64,000 nucleotides of DNA from Caecitellus pseudoparvulus (lineage: Eukaryota > Bigyra: Bicosoecida), in contig CBFFRQ010000062.1 of assembly GCA_965644315.1 (NCBI GenBank), forward strand, positions 1 to 64,000. Direction: 5' to 3'. A program made the position numbers and the translations under genes. Each line of letters opens with the position of its first letter. Within the stretch, counting starts at the first letter, position 1. A model generated the notes under the pieces. It was not told the DNA's origin. It did not search any database and worked only from the letters and a program-made list of their open reading frames with translations. This document shows positions 20,301 to 30,300 of the stretch, piece by piece.

Positions 20301-21170
20301 GGCCAGTCCCAGCGACATGTCCACCTTGGACACGTCCAGAGACCGCACACCCGCCACGTCACACAGCATGGCCCGCGCTGACGCCAGCGTCTCCAGTGCC
20401 TTGGCGTGGTCGCCTGACAGCCGCTGCACGAGGCCAGCCGAGTACAGCGCCTCGGCCTTCTCTCGCACCGACTGCAGCGGGGCTACAGGCCCAGACAGCG
20501 GCGGCGCAGGGGGCGCTTTGGGCAAGCTGGGGCTGGGCGCCTGGGGAGCCAACTTCATACTCATCAGAGATTCGGTCCATTTGGAGTGCGGTGTGGTGCT
20601 TGCCGCGCTCCTGACACTCGGCGCAGGGGAGGTGTGCAGGCGCCTCGCAGCTGTAGGGCTTCCAGTGCCAGCGGGGGAAGCAGCAGTGCCCGGGCCACCA
20701 GGCAACGCCATGGGGGTGTTTGCGGTGCGAAAGGCGTGGAGCGACTCTGCTGCAGCTGCGGTGGCTTCGTGCTGCTGCCCGTGCACACGGGAGGCCAGCT
20801 CCGAATACTCCTGCAACAGCGCTTGCGCCAGTTGCACGTCCCGCATGGAGGAGGCGATGTTTGCCATGACGCCCAGCACCTTCACGCGCGTGGGCTGCTC
20901 CTCGCGCGTGGCCTTGGCTGTGACTTGTCTGAGAGTGTTCAAGTACTGGCGGGCCTGCCCTGTCAAGCCCACAGAGACCGCTGCCGATGCCAGGTTGAGC
21001 AGGTCTGCTGCGACTGCGAAGCTGCTGCCATGCACTTGGTGGGAGAACTGGTAAGCGCCCATGAAGTGCTGCAGGGATGCCGCATGGTCTCCTCGCGCTT
21101 TTGCTTCCTCAGCAGCGCGCCTGCAAGCATCCCGCAGGCGTAGCGTGGCCCCCGTGCCCCGCTGCGCCAT
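14385..21170 (-). CDS. Giant formin: TPR, SAM-like, basic repeats, FH2
   Basis: An uninterrupted frame gives 2261 aa from the first ATG (21170). Residues 1 to about 350 are TPR-like helical pairs. A SAM-like half domain (VCLWLAHEGLFQYIPAFW) lies near 640-680, and a possible second half (SQELGVQDPEARRALKRN) near 900-935. Four 22-residue basic repeats follow at about 1444-1532, then the FH2 domain from about 1535 to 1955. FH2 is identified by KLKGLHWEML at its start and by GNQLNAGSRRGAAVGFKL, the family hallmark. FH2 dimers nucleate and processively elongate actin filaments. No clear poly-proline FH1 precedes the FH2, which is unusual because FH1 delivers profilin-actin. The last approximately 300 residues are a basic Ala/Lys/Pro-rich tail that could bind actin or membranes. 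Regulation by a DID/DAD pair is not evident; the TPR region may take that role. Confidence 0.85.
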   Translation of the reverse strand: MAQRGTGATLRLRDACRRAAEEAKARGDHAASLQHFMGAYQFSHQVHGSSFAVAADLLNLASAAVSVGLTGQARQYLNTLRQVTAKATREEQPTRVKVLGVMANIASSMRDVQLAQALLQEYSELASRVHGQQHEATAAAAESLHAFRTANTPMALPGGPGTAASPAGTGSPTAARRLHTSPAPSVRSAASTTPHSKWTESLMSMKLAPQAPSPSLPKAPPAPPLSGPVAPLQSVREKAEALYSAGLVQRLSGDHAKALETLASARAMLCDVAGVRSLDVSKVDMSLGLAHHQQGNLRAALAHYDAAYSSRLHLAASSAGFSVDPHTDALPEAALAAAHANGDVQEALAHLNGIRALLGLSPHSQRVDIAAMPLVARLHVPGSATTSQETTPEASPPLSPVVGGGARDSGLSRPVAPPLRALLPPTLQHVTPFRLTPLHPDEHIINGVFCVGYYLLRRLTEAVGGARASAGSPAEADTHLRRKAFTAATASLSPGVWDAGREVQPHSDSLSDKSAPEGSPAPAASPQRKRRPRYGRRASMAIEASMRQGWLARTAGQRRAGGAAALGLGPRHVRAETMPEMSRETRAGPVLARSPPLSPVQRASHAAFPGEALHLGQRAGEGRAATSPRRPELPDGWRREAPQQWQPAQVCLWLAHEGLFQYIPAFWSAGIDGEDMVMLSSRAEVRTAQAIEQGSRMAPGSRSTTSSSRASAGSPGFVAADVKLQAGSEEPSKHTLARQVDGSHRAGTVVASPKHTPSPRKQGVAQRQPLLVRASSMASTIASENKQRVRVKVSSGGKPTPPGVTSLQRQTGRIGAARSRGRERQARQAVQTRVPVQPREPVKVARGRSLVLQTQAPRARQPGATESKADGGTQSLEAPLGQVSSAAAATLAATKAAEEMRMHEVILSQELGVQDPEARRALKRNFRELLRRWANGRRVAIPPSPDIQAIYTAIRTLNGWLPALDATASKPGAAASRGGSGGSLMPQPGKEAQIEGDDSDGGGAAAGPTSAVDGSGSRGSVEGDASDRLAAPAAPEKISSKAGPLVLSPSGATSGTSPISTVHQSSSDPQLAEVQALLRQHLGTTSTGSGGTGSLSPSRPIASLVQAVGHGQGPGGSQHSSGGGGRMGQGGISGSAAVAPEASWEELESHIDALLASAESGEEVSIGGAPAPNLGGMGTARGAAAMAEQRQQGGVQAAPSSSALDPAQVALLGAGMLTSARGSGEILLRRVLQAFPSSAAAGLANGIIAVAKGVGTSGLGELGGGKQVRIDGVDTADGESGEPFSVPLLALELAVTAFVQLYTAQGGDGASSNAGGDSSSDGIAKRALAAVQHALRADDAEPGFSDLPATGTGAASRGQAGGGMEHDHSSMAAMRSPGVPDEPSRRATGTPRGLGGAGGPGRSPPPRQLRQHTLSPRFGVPNTPGRRTKQVHLNGHELGSLAAHRVFAVGVLLSAHRARRRRRQALKAFAVGLAAGSARRKLRSKLATLCFSVGLCCTALRQASLRRRSVLVFSVGLGPFELRSEAKRLAKQRQKQLKKLRTTAAKKRGAAPKLKGLHWEMLDNVHGTVWDPNGAAPPGASGGAGLALDELHAVLGIEGHEASKAEGIDTSLEEFLGIDPRRRHALQSLFGDLSTKFSAASATGGGGKSPGKSPKKPPKARKMTALDGQASQNINIGLSALGKVSFPQLAAAIDACDISAAGGPRILAVLQGLPAYSPALLGTVKSWVARQVSAGGRSMSDASAVKAALDKAGPAEAFIWHVVGQVQSIEAKLQALLFSAQCEKAAQGVQVETMNVCKACEQVTSSTHFITLLRDIILPLGNQLNAGSRRGAAVGFKLSALHGLTATKASDNQTLLEYILDRLLSRQSPILDVLEELAAVPAAAKTSLSSIDADFAKLEAGMQHVQDILQSVSPAFDEFRQGLEPHAERLKSCVQETSLAVSRMHTLFSSTCTFFGESPETTSCEQLFGMLDAFCSSFKAALDKVQKAAEAKRRKEMRNAAMGKGRNAKSPPAQGESGGQGLLAKARLARGKQQRAGESGGVAQELAATLSAGGKNLLRKAPKPGPAQATGTQAGKGAQALSKKASKAASKKAAEARSAAIVMRRTGGPRTPQSPPTSNPDAVQLEISTAGRKSGTQRRRSMMLAPAGISPPRTPPARAPVPATQGPPEKPASLLKIQPRDGRRESKAKVASTGARLPVPPPRKATSSSVGKSGQSSQSTAPPRPVAPPRDSKKVTVRTAAGTLKSVSPRPPPGVAAKPKQ
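16575..16838 (-). repeat. Four tandem 22-residue basic repeats in the formin
   Basis: Immediately before FH2 the protein repeats F(A/S)VG(L/V) followed by an Arg/Lys-rich stretch. Units start FAVGVLLSAH, FAVGLAAGSA, FSVGLCCTAL and FSVGLGPFEL. The first three are each exactly 22 residues to the next FxVG; the fourth runs into FH2. This is an unnamed motif to me. Confidence 0.8.
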
Positions 21171-21322
21171 GCTGGTGAAACGCCAGTGCAACGCCAGCAG
21201 CTGCTGGCTGCCACGGTCTGCGGCTGCCAAGGAGGCGGGGGCTGCCAGCCTCGATGCACTAGAATTGTGTAACAGAATACGGTGAATTGGCCGTCAAGTG
21301 CTGCCGTTCCGACCTCAGCCCG

Positions 21323-24300
21323 CTACCTGAGCCCATGCTGCCAAGTGCGGCGACGGCGCTTCCACCGCTCTCGCCGCTCCCGCCAGGCAGTCTGAATCTT
21401 GGACGCGGTCAGCTCCAATTCGAAGTTTGCCTTGGTCACACTCAAGCTGCGCAGGCGCTTGTTGGTCGCTGCGCCTCGTGGGCGCAGAATGCTCCAGCCA
21501 GCGCCCGACAGCTCCTCTGTGTCGGGCAGCGACAAGCCCATGCTGCCTTGCTCCACGCCGGCGCCGTCGGAGTCTTCCTGGATGCGGCCCAGACGCTGTC
21601 TGGCTGCTGCCACAGGGGTCCTGCCACTGAGGGGGCGAGGGCCACCCGCACTGGCCTCGGGCGGGTCGCTCACGAGGTGCCGGGAGGATACCCCCGCGGC
21701 TGCTTGCAGGACAGTAGACAGCGTTGCCATGCGGGCGGGCTCAGTCGAGCCACTCAGCGCGGCGGCCAGGTTCTTGGACGTGAACCTGCGAGAGCGCAGG
21801 GGGTCGCCGGCGCTCTCGGGCCCGGGCGCCTTGGCAGCGCCTGCCGCGGCCTTGGGAGCCGCCTCCCCACTGCTGCTGTCGCTGTTCTCGCCGTCGCCGC
21901 CGCCCTCCATGCCCAGGGCGGCGGCTTGAATCATGCGGCGAGTGGACACGGCGGAGTTCACGACGCCCAGCATCTTAGGCGTCGCCCCCCCGCCGCCGCC
22001 ACCGCCGCCCAGCAGCTCGCGCAACCGACCCAGCCGCTGCGACGGGGACAGTTTGCCGTCGCCCGACAAAGCGCCGCTGGGCATGCCTGGGAGCGCAGCA
22101 GGCTGGGCCGCAGCAGCAGTGGAGTGATCCCCCCCTGTCTCTTTGGTTTCCGCTTCCCCTGCCTGTGCTGCGGACCCAGCCTCGCCCAAGGAGGGCGCCA
22201 CCTTGCTGTCACCTGACGACGCGGCAGAGGCTGGTGAGTGTGCGCCAAGCGCCAGTGCACGCAGCGGGTCGTGGACAGACTTCCTCTTTGCCCTGCGAGC
22301 AGCCGTGCGAGATGCCAGCAACTCGATGAAGCGATTGGCGCCGTCCTTCACTGCCGATGCGACACGGGTGGCCTCGTTGTCCATTTCCGCGCGCAGCTTG
22401 CCCTCGATGCGGGCTTGAATCTTGGCAGGGGCAGTCTCCATTTTCTCCAGCACCTCTGCGGGAATGGCGATGCCGTACGTGACACGGTGCAGAGCCAGCA
22501 GCAAATCCCGGAAGTGCACCTTGCCATTGTACGAGGTGATGGCCAGGCGCTGGGCGTAGGACAGGTACTCTGCGAACGTCGCACCCTTGGGCAGCCCCAT
22601 CGGTCTGGGAAGAGTGCGCAAGAGCACTTCAACCTTTGCCACTGGAATCCACTTGTGCCCAGTGCGGTCCACCCGTGCCCACGCTTTGCGGAACTGACGG
22701 ATGTGGTCGGCTGTCAGCCCCCTGGCTTGGCGGTCTTGCTGGGAGAAGTCCTCGATGATGATCATGCTGAACAGGTTCAGCATGACAAAGGACACCACCA
22801 GCGTGAAGGAGATGAAGAAGGCAGGGGCAGCGGGGGACCCGCCGGCGTCAACGTTCATGGAGTCGAACATGATGCCCTCCCAACCCTCGCCCGTCGCACA
22901 GCGAAAGAGGGTGGACAGCGCCAGGCCAAAGTTTGAGAAGTTGGCGTGCACACTCAAGTTCTCCTGCAGCTCCACCTCCCCAAACACTGTCATGCCTGCC
23001 ACAGCATAGATGAAGAAGATGAGCAGCAGCAGGCTGCCCACGTTGGCCAGCGAAGGCAGCGCCATCAAAATCGTGCTCATGATGGTGCGCAGGCCCGAAA
23101 ACGTTCGGAACAGTCGAACCCCTCGCAGGACGCGGATGATGCTGAAGGTGCGCTGGGCCCACGCAGCTGCCTCGCCTTGCCCAGGCACAACGAGCGAGTC
23201 CAGCACGCCGACGAAGGACACCGCCGCGTCGAACCGGTTCCAGGAATTCTCCCAGTACTTCTTGAAGCCGAACCCCAGCACTTTGACTATCACCTCCAGT
23301 GCAAAGATGCCAGAGAAGACGATGTTGGCCACCTCCAGCACTTGGCTCCACTCTTCCCCCTGGCGCCAGTACTTGGATGCGAGCACGACGATGTTCAGCA
23401 TGATGGCGAAGTTCACAAAGTACGCCAGCGTCACAGAGCTAGCGAAGGAAAACAGCATCGCTCCACACCGGCTGCTAGCAGGCTTCAGCTTGCTGAGGGG
23501 CGTGGCACGCTGCAGGAGGCGCTGCGTCTCCACCCACTCTCGCTGGCGCTCAGTCAAAAACCCAAAGCCAGCCATGTTGTTCTTGGTGGCCAGGAAGTTC
23601 TCGAAAATCACACCAACAAAGAGGTTCAGCAGGAAGAACGAGCCGATGAAGATGAACATGACAAAGTAGTAGGCGTTGGCAGGCGACGCGTTGCGAGCGG
23701 GCTGGTGCCCCACGGAGGTCGTGTCCGACACAGCATACAGCACACCCGGCCAGCCCTCACCTGACGAAGTCACAAAGAGGGTCAGCATCGCGTTGAAAAT
23801 GTTATCAAAGTTGGCGTCCGGGGTCAGCACGCGTCGTTCCACCAGCTCCCCATCGTCGTTGGTGAAGAAGAACCCAGCAGAGCAAGGCTCCACAACCCAA
23901 CTGCCCGCCGTGTCTCCCGGGATGCCCTCAAAGGAGATGTAGCCGGGGAAGTCGGGGTCGTTGCAGTGCTGCAGCTTGCCCGCAAACAGCTGCACCCCCA
24001 GCACGCCAAACAAGAACCACACCAGCAGCAGCACGCCGGTCACGTTCAAGATTGCGTTGATGGAGCGGATGAGCGCCTCCACCACCACCTTCATGCCCTG
24101 GTTCCGACTGATCAGCCGCAGCGGGCGCAGGCAGCGCAACAGACGGAGCACGCGGACGTAGCTGATGTCCACTCCTGAAATGGACAGGCCCACGACAGAA
24201 GCTGACACTGACGCCAAGTCAATGAGGTTCCACGCATCTTTCACATATGCGTTGGGTGTTCCCACGAAGCCATGCGCAATGCACTTCAGCACGATCTCCA

Positions 24301-27300
24301 CCACGAAGATGCACGTGAAGACCAACTCGAACCACCGCAGCACATTGGCCTTCGTCGACTCGGGACGAATGCCGGGCTCCTCCACTGCCAGCAACACCGA
24401 CGACAGCACGATGAGGATGAGGATGATGCCGTCGAATGTGATGGGCTGCTCGATGCGAGACAGTCCACAAACGGGCGGGATCTCAATCGTGGCCAAGTGT
24501 GTGTTGGGGTCGATGAAGTGCGCAACCCTGCGCTGCGTGGCTCCGGTGGGCGAAAAACACCAGCAGTGCCGCTGCATCAGCTTCGGCTCGCTTGGGGCCA
24601 TCGCTGCTGCCTCGCCCGACGTGATGGAAAAGTGCCGCCGCCCGCGTGTCCCGAGCATGGCCCCGTCGCTGACACCCGTCCCCCCTCCAACTGTGAACGC
24701 GCGCTTCCTCTGCGCTGCAGCTGTGTTCGTGGCCCGCGGCACCTCTGCTTGCACCGGGGATGCCCGCGGCTCGCCTGCGTTTGGTTGCGCGGCCCCAGCA
24801 TGTTGTTGCACACTGCATCCTGTCTGCCCGACGGGGGTGTCGCCTGCCGATGTGTACACGGTGTCTTGTGCAAGTGGGGAGGGGGAGAACCCTCGGTCTG
24901 TCGTAGCTGGTGCGCTCGTCAGGGCTGGTGCCTTGTGCGCCTCTGAGGCAGGCCTGGTGTCCACAAATAGTGTTGGCGCCGCGGGCTGTGTAGATGGGGG
25001 GGGGGCAACAGCAAAAGACACACGACGGCGATCTTGCGATGAATGCACGCCCTCTCGAGGGGCCGACAAGCTCGGTCGCAGAGGTCGGCTGCTGCGCTGG
25101 CTTGTGCCAGGCGGGGTGCTGAACTTGCCAGGGGAGGGTGGTGGGCGCTTGGGTGGCGGAGGCGGCACTTTCTTGCCGTCGCCAGTCGCTGACAAGGCGT
25201 CCACTGTGCTTGAAGGTGCTGGTTGGCGCATTTCAGCTGTGTCCACGCGATGGAAGGTGCCAAGGCCTTCCCCGCCGCGGGCTGGGGGTGCAGCTGGCGG
25301 CGTGGGGCGCTGGGCGGGTCTAGGAGGCGGTGGCCGAGGCGCAAGGGAGAGTTTCAACTTGGACAGGGACACAGTGCCCGTCTTGGTGGGGGACTTGACC
25401 AACTTCAGCTTGGCCTTGCCGTCCGCGCCTTGCTTGGAGGTGCGCGTCAAGGCGGTGCGCTTGACGACTTTGATGGCGCCCAGCAGCCCCTTCACTTTCT
25501 GGCGGTCGATACTGCGGGGTGCTGGTGGCGATAGCGCAGCGTTAGAAAGAGTGGCTGCGCTGCTTGGCACGCCTGCCTCAGACGGCTTGTCTGCACTGTT
25601 CTCACGCAGACGCTGCAGCATAGCCCGAGGTGCGGGCCCAAAGATTGAAGCCCGTGGGGGCCCTGTCGCACTGGCAGCGAGGGGGTTGGCCGTAAAGTCA
25701 ACTGGGCTTGCCACATCGGGGGCCGCCTCGGGGGTGCTCAGGTTGGGGCTTGCCTTTGGCCCTCGGAGGGAGAATGCCCCGCCCGTCACGCCGCCGCCAC
25801 CTACCCCAGAGCGGGACGAAGACGACAAGGCTCTCAGGCGCTCAGCTGTTCCCTTGCTGGTCTGAGAGTCCACCTTGCTGAGGACGGCGGGACGGGCTGG
25901 TGGGGAAAGCGTGACGGCGCTGGCGTCTGCACGTGGGCCGCTTGCTTCGGCAGCCGCCACCTCCATGGCCGCACTCCAATCAGCAAGTCCTTCCCACTGC
26001 CGGGATGTCAAACAGGGAGCTGAAGAGCACCGCTTGATGCCGCTGGTGCGAGTGGCGCTGGCTTCAGCTGCAGCTATGGCTTGCTGTTTGTGCCGCCGTG
26101 ACGCCGAGGAAGCGCTGGCTGCCTGGTGGCAGTGCCGGCTGGGCACGGCGGCGTGTAGGAAGCTCTGCGCTCCATTGAAGACCGCCCCAGGGTCCTGCTG
26201 TTGCACTAAGGGCGGTGCCTTGTGCGCGGTGCTGCCCGCTGCCCTTGCGTGGGCACTGGTGAACGAATCATCAAGCCCGCCTGAGAAGACGCTCAGCCGC
26301 TTCCCAGCACTCGCCGGCAGCTGCCGTAGCAGCGACGCGCGATTCCTCACAAAGGCGGTCCCCGACGCCTCCCTGCCCTCCACGAGAACTGAAGACAACC
26401 CAGGCACGGTGGACTGTGCTGGTGCTGCAAGGGGCCGCTTCACTGGTGTGGCCCGGTCCTCAGGGCCGCCACGACTGGTGTCACTGCTCGAGCTGCCATC
26501 AGCGCTGGCACTGGAGCCAAGCAGGCGCTCATCTACCAGTGTCCCGAGTCCCAGCGAAGCACGCCTCCGGGCGGAACTTGCTGATTGACCACCAGGGCTG
26601 GTGCTCAAGCTGCCGCTTGTTCGGGAGGTGTTTTCGCTGGCTGGCGATTCTGCCAGGGGCGGCAGCCGTTGCGTTTGGGTGGGTGATGCCTGCGCTGGCT
26701 GCTGCCCACCATCCTCTGCACCTGGGAGGCCAGCTGCGACCGCTTCCCGCTCTTGTGGGGTGGAGGAAAGGAGGAAGCGCTTCAGCGCGCTGATGGCACG
26801 CAAGGGCTTGGTTGGTGTTTCCCGGTTAGCAGTGGCGTCGTCAGCCTCGGCCGCCTCAGACGCCTTCTCAGCCACCGCCTTCAGTTCAGCGGGGGAAGCC
26901 TTCGCGAGAAACCCGCGCAGTGCCCCGAAGGCACGGGCACTCTTCTGCCGCTGCAGGGGACTGACCAGTCCACCTGCCATGGAACGAACTGTGCGCAGGC
27001 TTCTCGTGGGTTCGCGGGGGCTGCTCGTGTCAGTTGCGACGGGGCCTGCGCTGGCATCCTGCAGCTTCGGCGTCTGGCCAAAGAGGATGTTTTTCTTGAG
27101 CTTGTTCATGCGGCGCCGAGCAGAGATGCGCTCCCGGATGGCGGACGGGAACAAGACCTTGTCCTTGATGGACACAGCCTGTGCAGAGCGCAGCTCCTTG
27201 GCCCGCATGGTCACCTCCACCAACTCCTCCGCAGCCTGCTGGATGTCCTCCTGCTCAGCCTTGGTGGTGTCCATGTCGTTGCCCGAGAAGCCGTCCAGCA

Positions 27301-30300
27301 ACACCGCGAGGAACAAGTTCAACACGACGAAGTTGCCGATGATGGTCCACGAGACGAAGAAGAGGATGTACCACTTGCTCGCGGTCGCCCCCACCACCTC
27401 GTACATGACTTCATTCCACGCCTCGCCAGCGAGAATTTGGAACACCGTGATGAAGGAGTTGTGCAGCGTGTCGAAGTTGGAGCGCGGTCGGTCCTGCAGC
27501 GGCATGTCGTTGTAGATGCCGCCCATGAGGTGCATGGCCAGCAGGGCGTACACGAACAGGAAGAGCAGCAGCAGCAGGGCCAGGTACCCGAAGGACTCCA
27601 GGGACCTGGCAACTACAAGGACGATGCGCTTCATGCTGCTCCAGTGCCTGGCGAGGCGGACCACACGGAACACCCTGGCCATGCGGAAGGCGGAAAACGT
27701 GCCGCCCTCCCCGCTGCCGCCCTCCAGGCCCAGCTCGATGAGGGACACCACGACAATGCAGGCGTCAAAGACATTGAAGCGGTCCTCGAAGTACCTGGCA
27801 AGCCCCAGACCCACCCATTTTAACAGCATTTCCGCCAAGAACAGTACAGTGAAGAACACGTTCACAGCGTTCAGGCCCCTGTCCAAGGCAGGCGGCATGT
27901 TGTGGTGTTCCACGGCCAGCGCCACGGTGTTGCAGAAGATAGCAAAGGCTATGGTGAGAATGAAGAGCCGCGTGTTCGTAAAGTGCTCCACGGGTGCGCT
28001 GATGTGCTTGTTGAACCACTGCTGCCAACGTGTATCGCGCGGGCACAGGAAGTCTTGCATGCGCTCCAAATACGTGCACCGGAGGCGCTCCTCAGCCGAG
28101 CTGGACAGCTCCCGCTCCCACCGCGTCAGCTTGCGGTACCTTGGCGCGGCAGGGTGGTCTCGCAGGCGCTGCACGTGAGCAGGCACGTGGCCGTCAGGGT
28201 CCGCTGGTTCCAGGCAGTTGCGCCCACACACGCCCAGGCGCCGTGCCAGCCCCATGCAGCACTGCAAGCACGCGGGAACGCGTCGCCCCGAAGGCATGGG
28301 GATGGAGGTGTCCCTCGCCACACGCGCCCGCGCCTGGGGCCAGTCGTCCACGCCGTCCAGAGTCTCGTCCTCGCCCACCCCGCAGCACAGCGCGGCCAGG
28401 AGGCCAGGACCAGTGCTCTCTGGGCCGCCTTCTTCCTGCGACTCCCGCCCAGCGTCTGACTCGGTCAGGGATCGACTGGATGAGCTGGCAGCATCACCTG
28501 CCCCTGCCCTTGCGCTGTGGGTCGAATCGGTCCGCGGAACAGCCACCCCTCGTGCCGCCTGCCGCCGTGCCGCCGCGGCAGCTGCCTCGGACGCCACTGC
28601 AAGGAGGGCCTTGCGGTCTTGAAAGGACGCCGCCTTGCTGGTACCCCCCGCATGCGCGCTGCCGCCAGATGGTGTGCGACTGCCCTGCTGCTCAAGCTGC
28701 GCCGTGGCAGGCGCCTCCCCCTCCTCCGCACCACCCGAGTGGATCTGCAGCATGGCCAGAGTGGAAGACCGACGCAGGCGCTTGGAGGACTGGTGACGCA
28801 CGAACCGCCGCTTTCCGCCTGCACCCTGCCCCGCCGCGCCCATGCCCTCGGCCTTGCTGGCGTCAGCCAAGCCCCACCGCTCTGTGGAGCTGGCGCCCAG
28901 CACCTCGTCGTCGCTGCCAGCCGTGGCAGTGCTGTCCCGCCGGGCATGCCGGGACGACGCGTGCACGCGCCCACCTCGGTGGCTGGACGGCAGGACAGGG
29001 TCCTCCCCACCCTCATCCAGCGCCCCCAGTCGTCTGAAGGGCCCTGGAGGCAGGTCCCCCAGCGTGACACCTCCTCGCCTGCCACCTTCACGGGCAGCTC
29101 CCTCAGCCCCTGGGCCAGCCATGCGGTGTCCATGGTGTCCATGGTGTCCGTGGTGTCCATGGTGCCCGTGGTGCCCGTGGTGGTGGCGGTGGTCTGCAGC
29201 CTTCAACTTGTCTGCCTTTGCCTTGCGCAGGCGCTCCTCCGCCGCCGCCGCCGCTGACTCGAAGGCAAATGTGCCCCACGTGCTCTTCCGGCGCCGCTTG
29301 TCGATGGCAGCGCCCCGAAAGGCGGCACTGGCGCCGCCCAGACCCCTTCCCGCCGTGCCCATGAGGGACTGCCGCCTTGCTTTGAGCAGCTTCTTCTCCT
29401 GCTGCTTGCGGTATGCATCGGCACGGCTGCTGAAGGACGCGTCAGTGTCTGAGCGTTCGCGGCCTGCGCTGGGCACGGCGTCTCGGGCAGCGCCCATGCC
29501 AGGGCGAGGCATGACGGCCGCTGACTGCGTGCGGGACAGGGCAGCAGTGTGGGGCGGCATTGGCGAGCCGACGATCCCGCCCACGCCTGGGGATGGCGGG
29601 GCTGGCTTCGTGAAGGGTGCCAGGCCGAGTGCCGCCGCTGCGGGGGCCACGCCAGCGGGGGAGCTGTGTGTCGGCCGACGGGTGGACCCAGGGCCGTCAC
29701 CAGCCCCAGCACGAGCCTGCGTGCGGGACCGGCCCCTGTTGCCCATCAAGGCAGCTGCGCCTGTGGGCGGGGCAGGCTGGGCGGTAGACGTCCGTCGCCG
29801 CATCATGCCGCCCTTCAGGCCACCGGCGCTGGGCGTGGGCAGTGTGGGCTCCCGGCCCAGCTTGCTGTCCCCTGCCGGGGCAGGGGACGGGCCGTCTCTG
29901 CTGCGCAGGGAAGCTTCGTGGGACGCCACGCTGCCTGTGGAAGCCTGGCTGCCTTGCATGTGAGGGTAGCTAGCAGGCGTGCCACGCCCCGATACGGCGA
30001 GCATGCCGTAGGGCGGCGTCACGGCGCCACCCCGCATGTGTGCGTGGGGGGGCGAGAAGGCCATGGGGTTGTGGGCAGTGGGCAGGCCGCCCTGAGGCTG
30101 GCGGAGGCTGGCAGGGCTAGGCGTGCCCCGGTCTGAGCCAGTGCTGACAGGGGTGCCGTGTGCGTGCATACGCCCCATGCGACGCGCCACCTGCAGGGTG
30201 CGAGCGGCACGCTGCATGCCACCTGCGCCGCGTGGGTCGGTGTTGGAGGTGCTGGTGCTGAGGTGGCGGGCGATGGCTGCCCCGCGCTTGGAGTGTGCCG

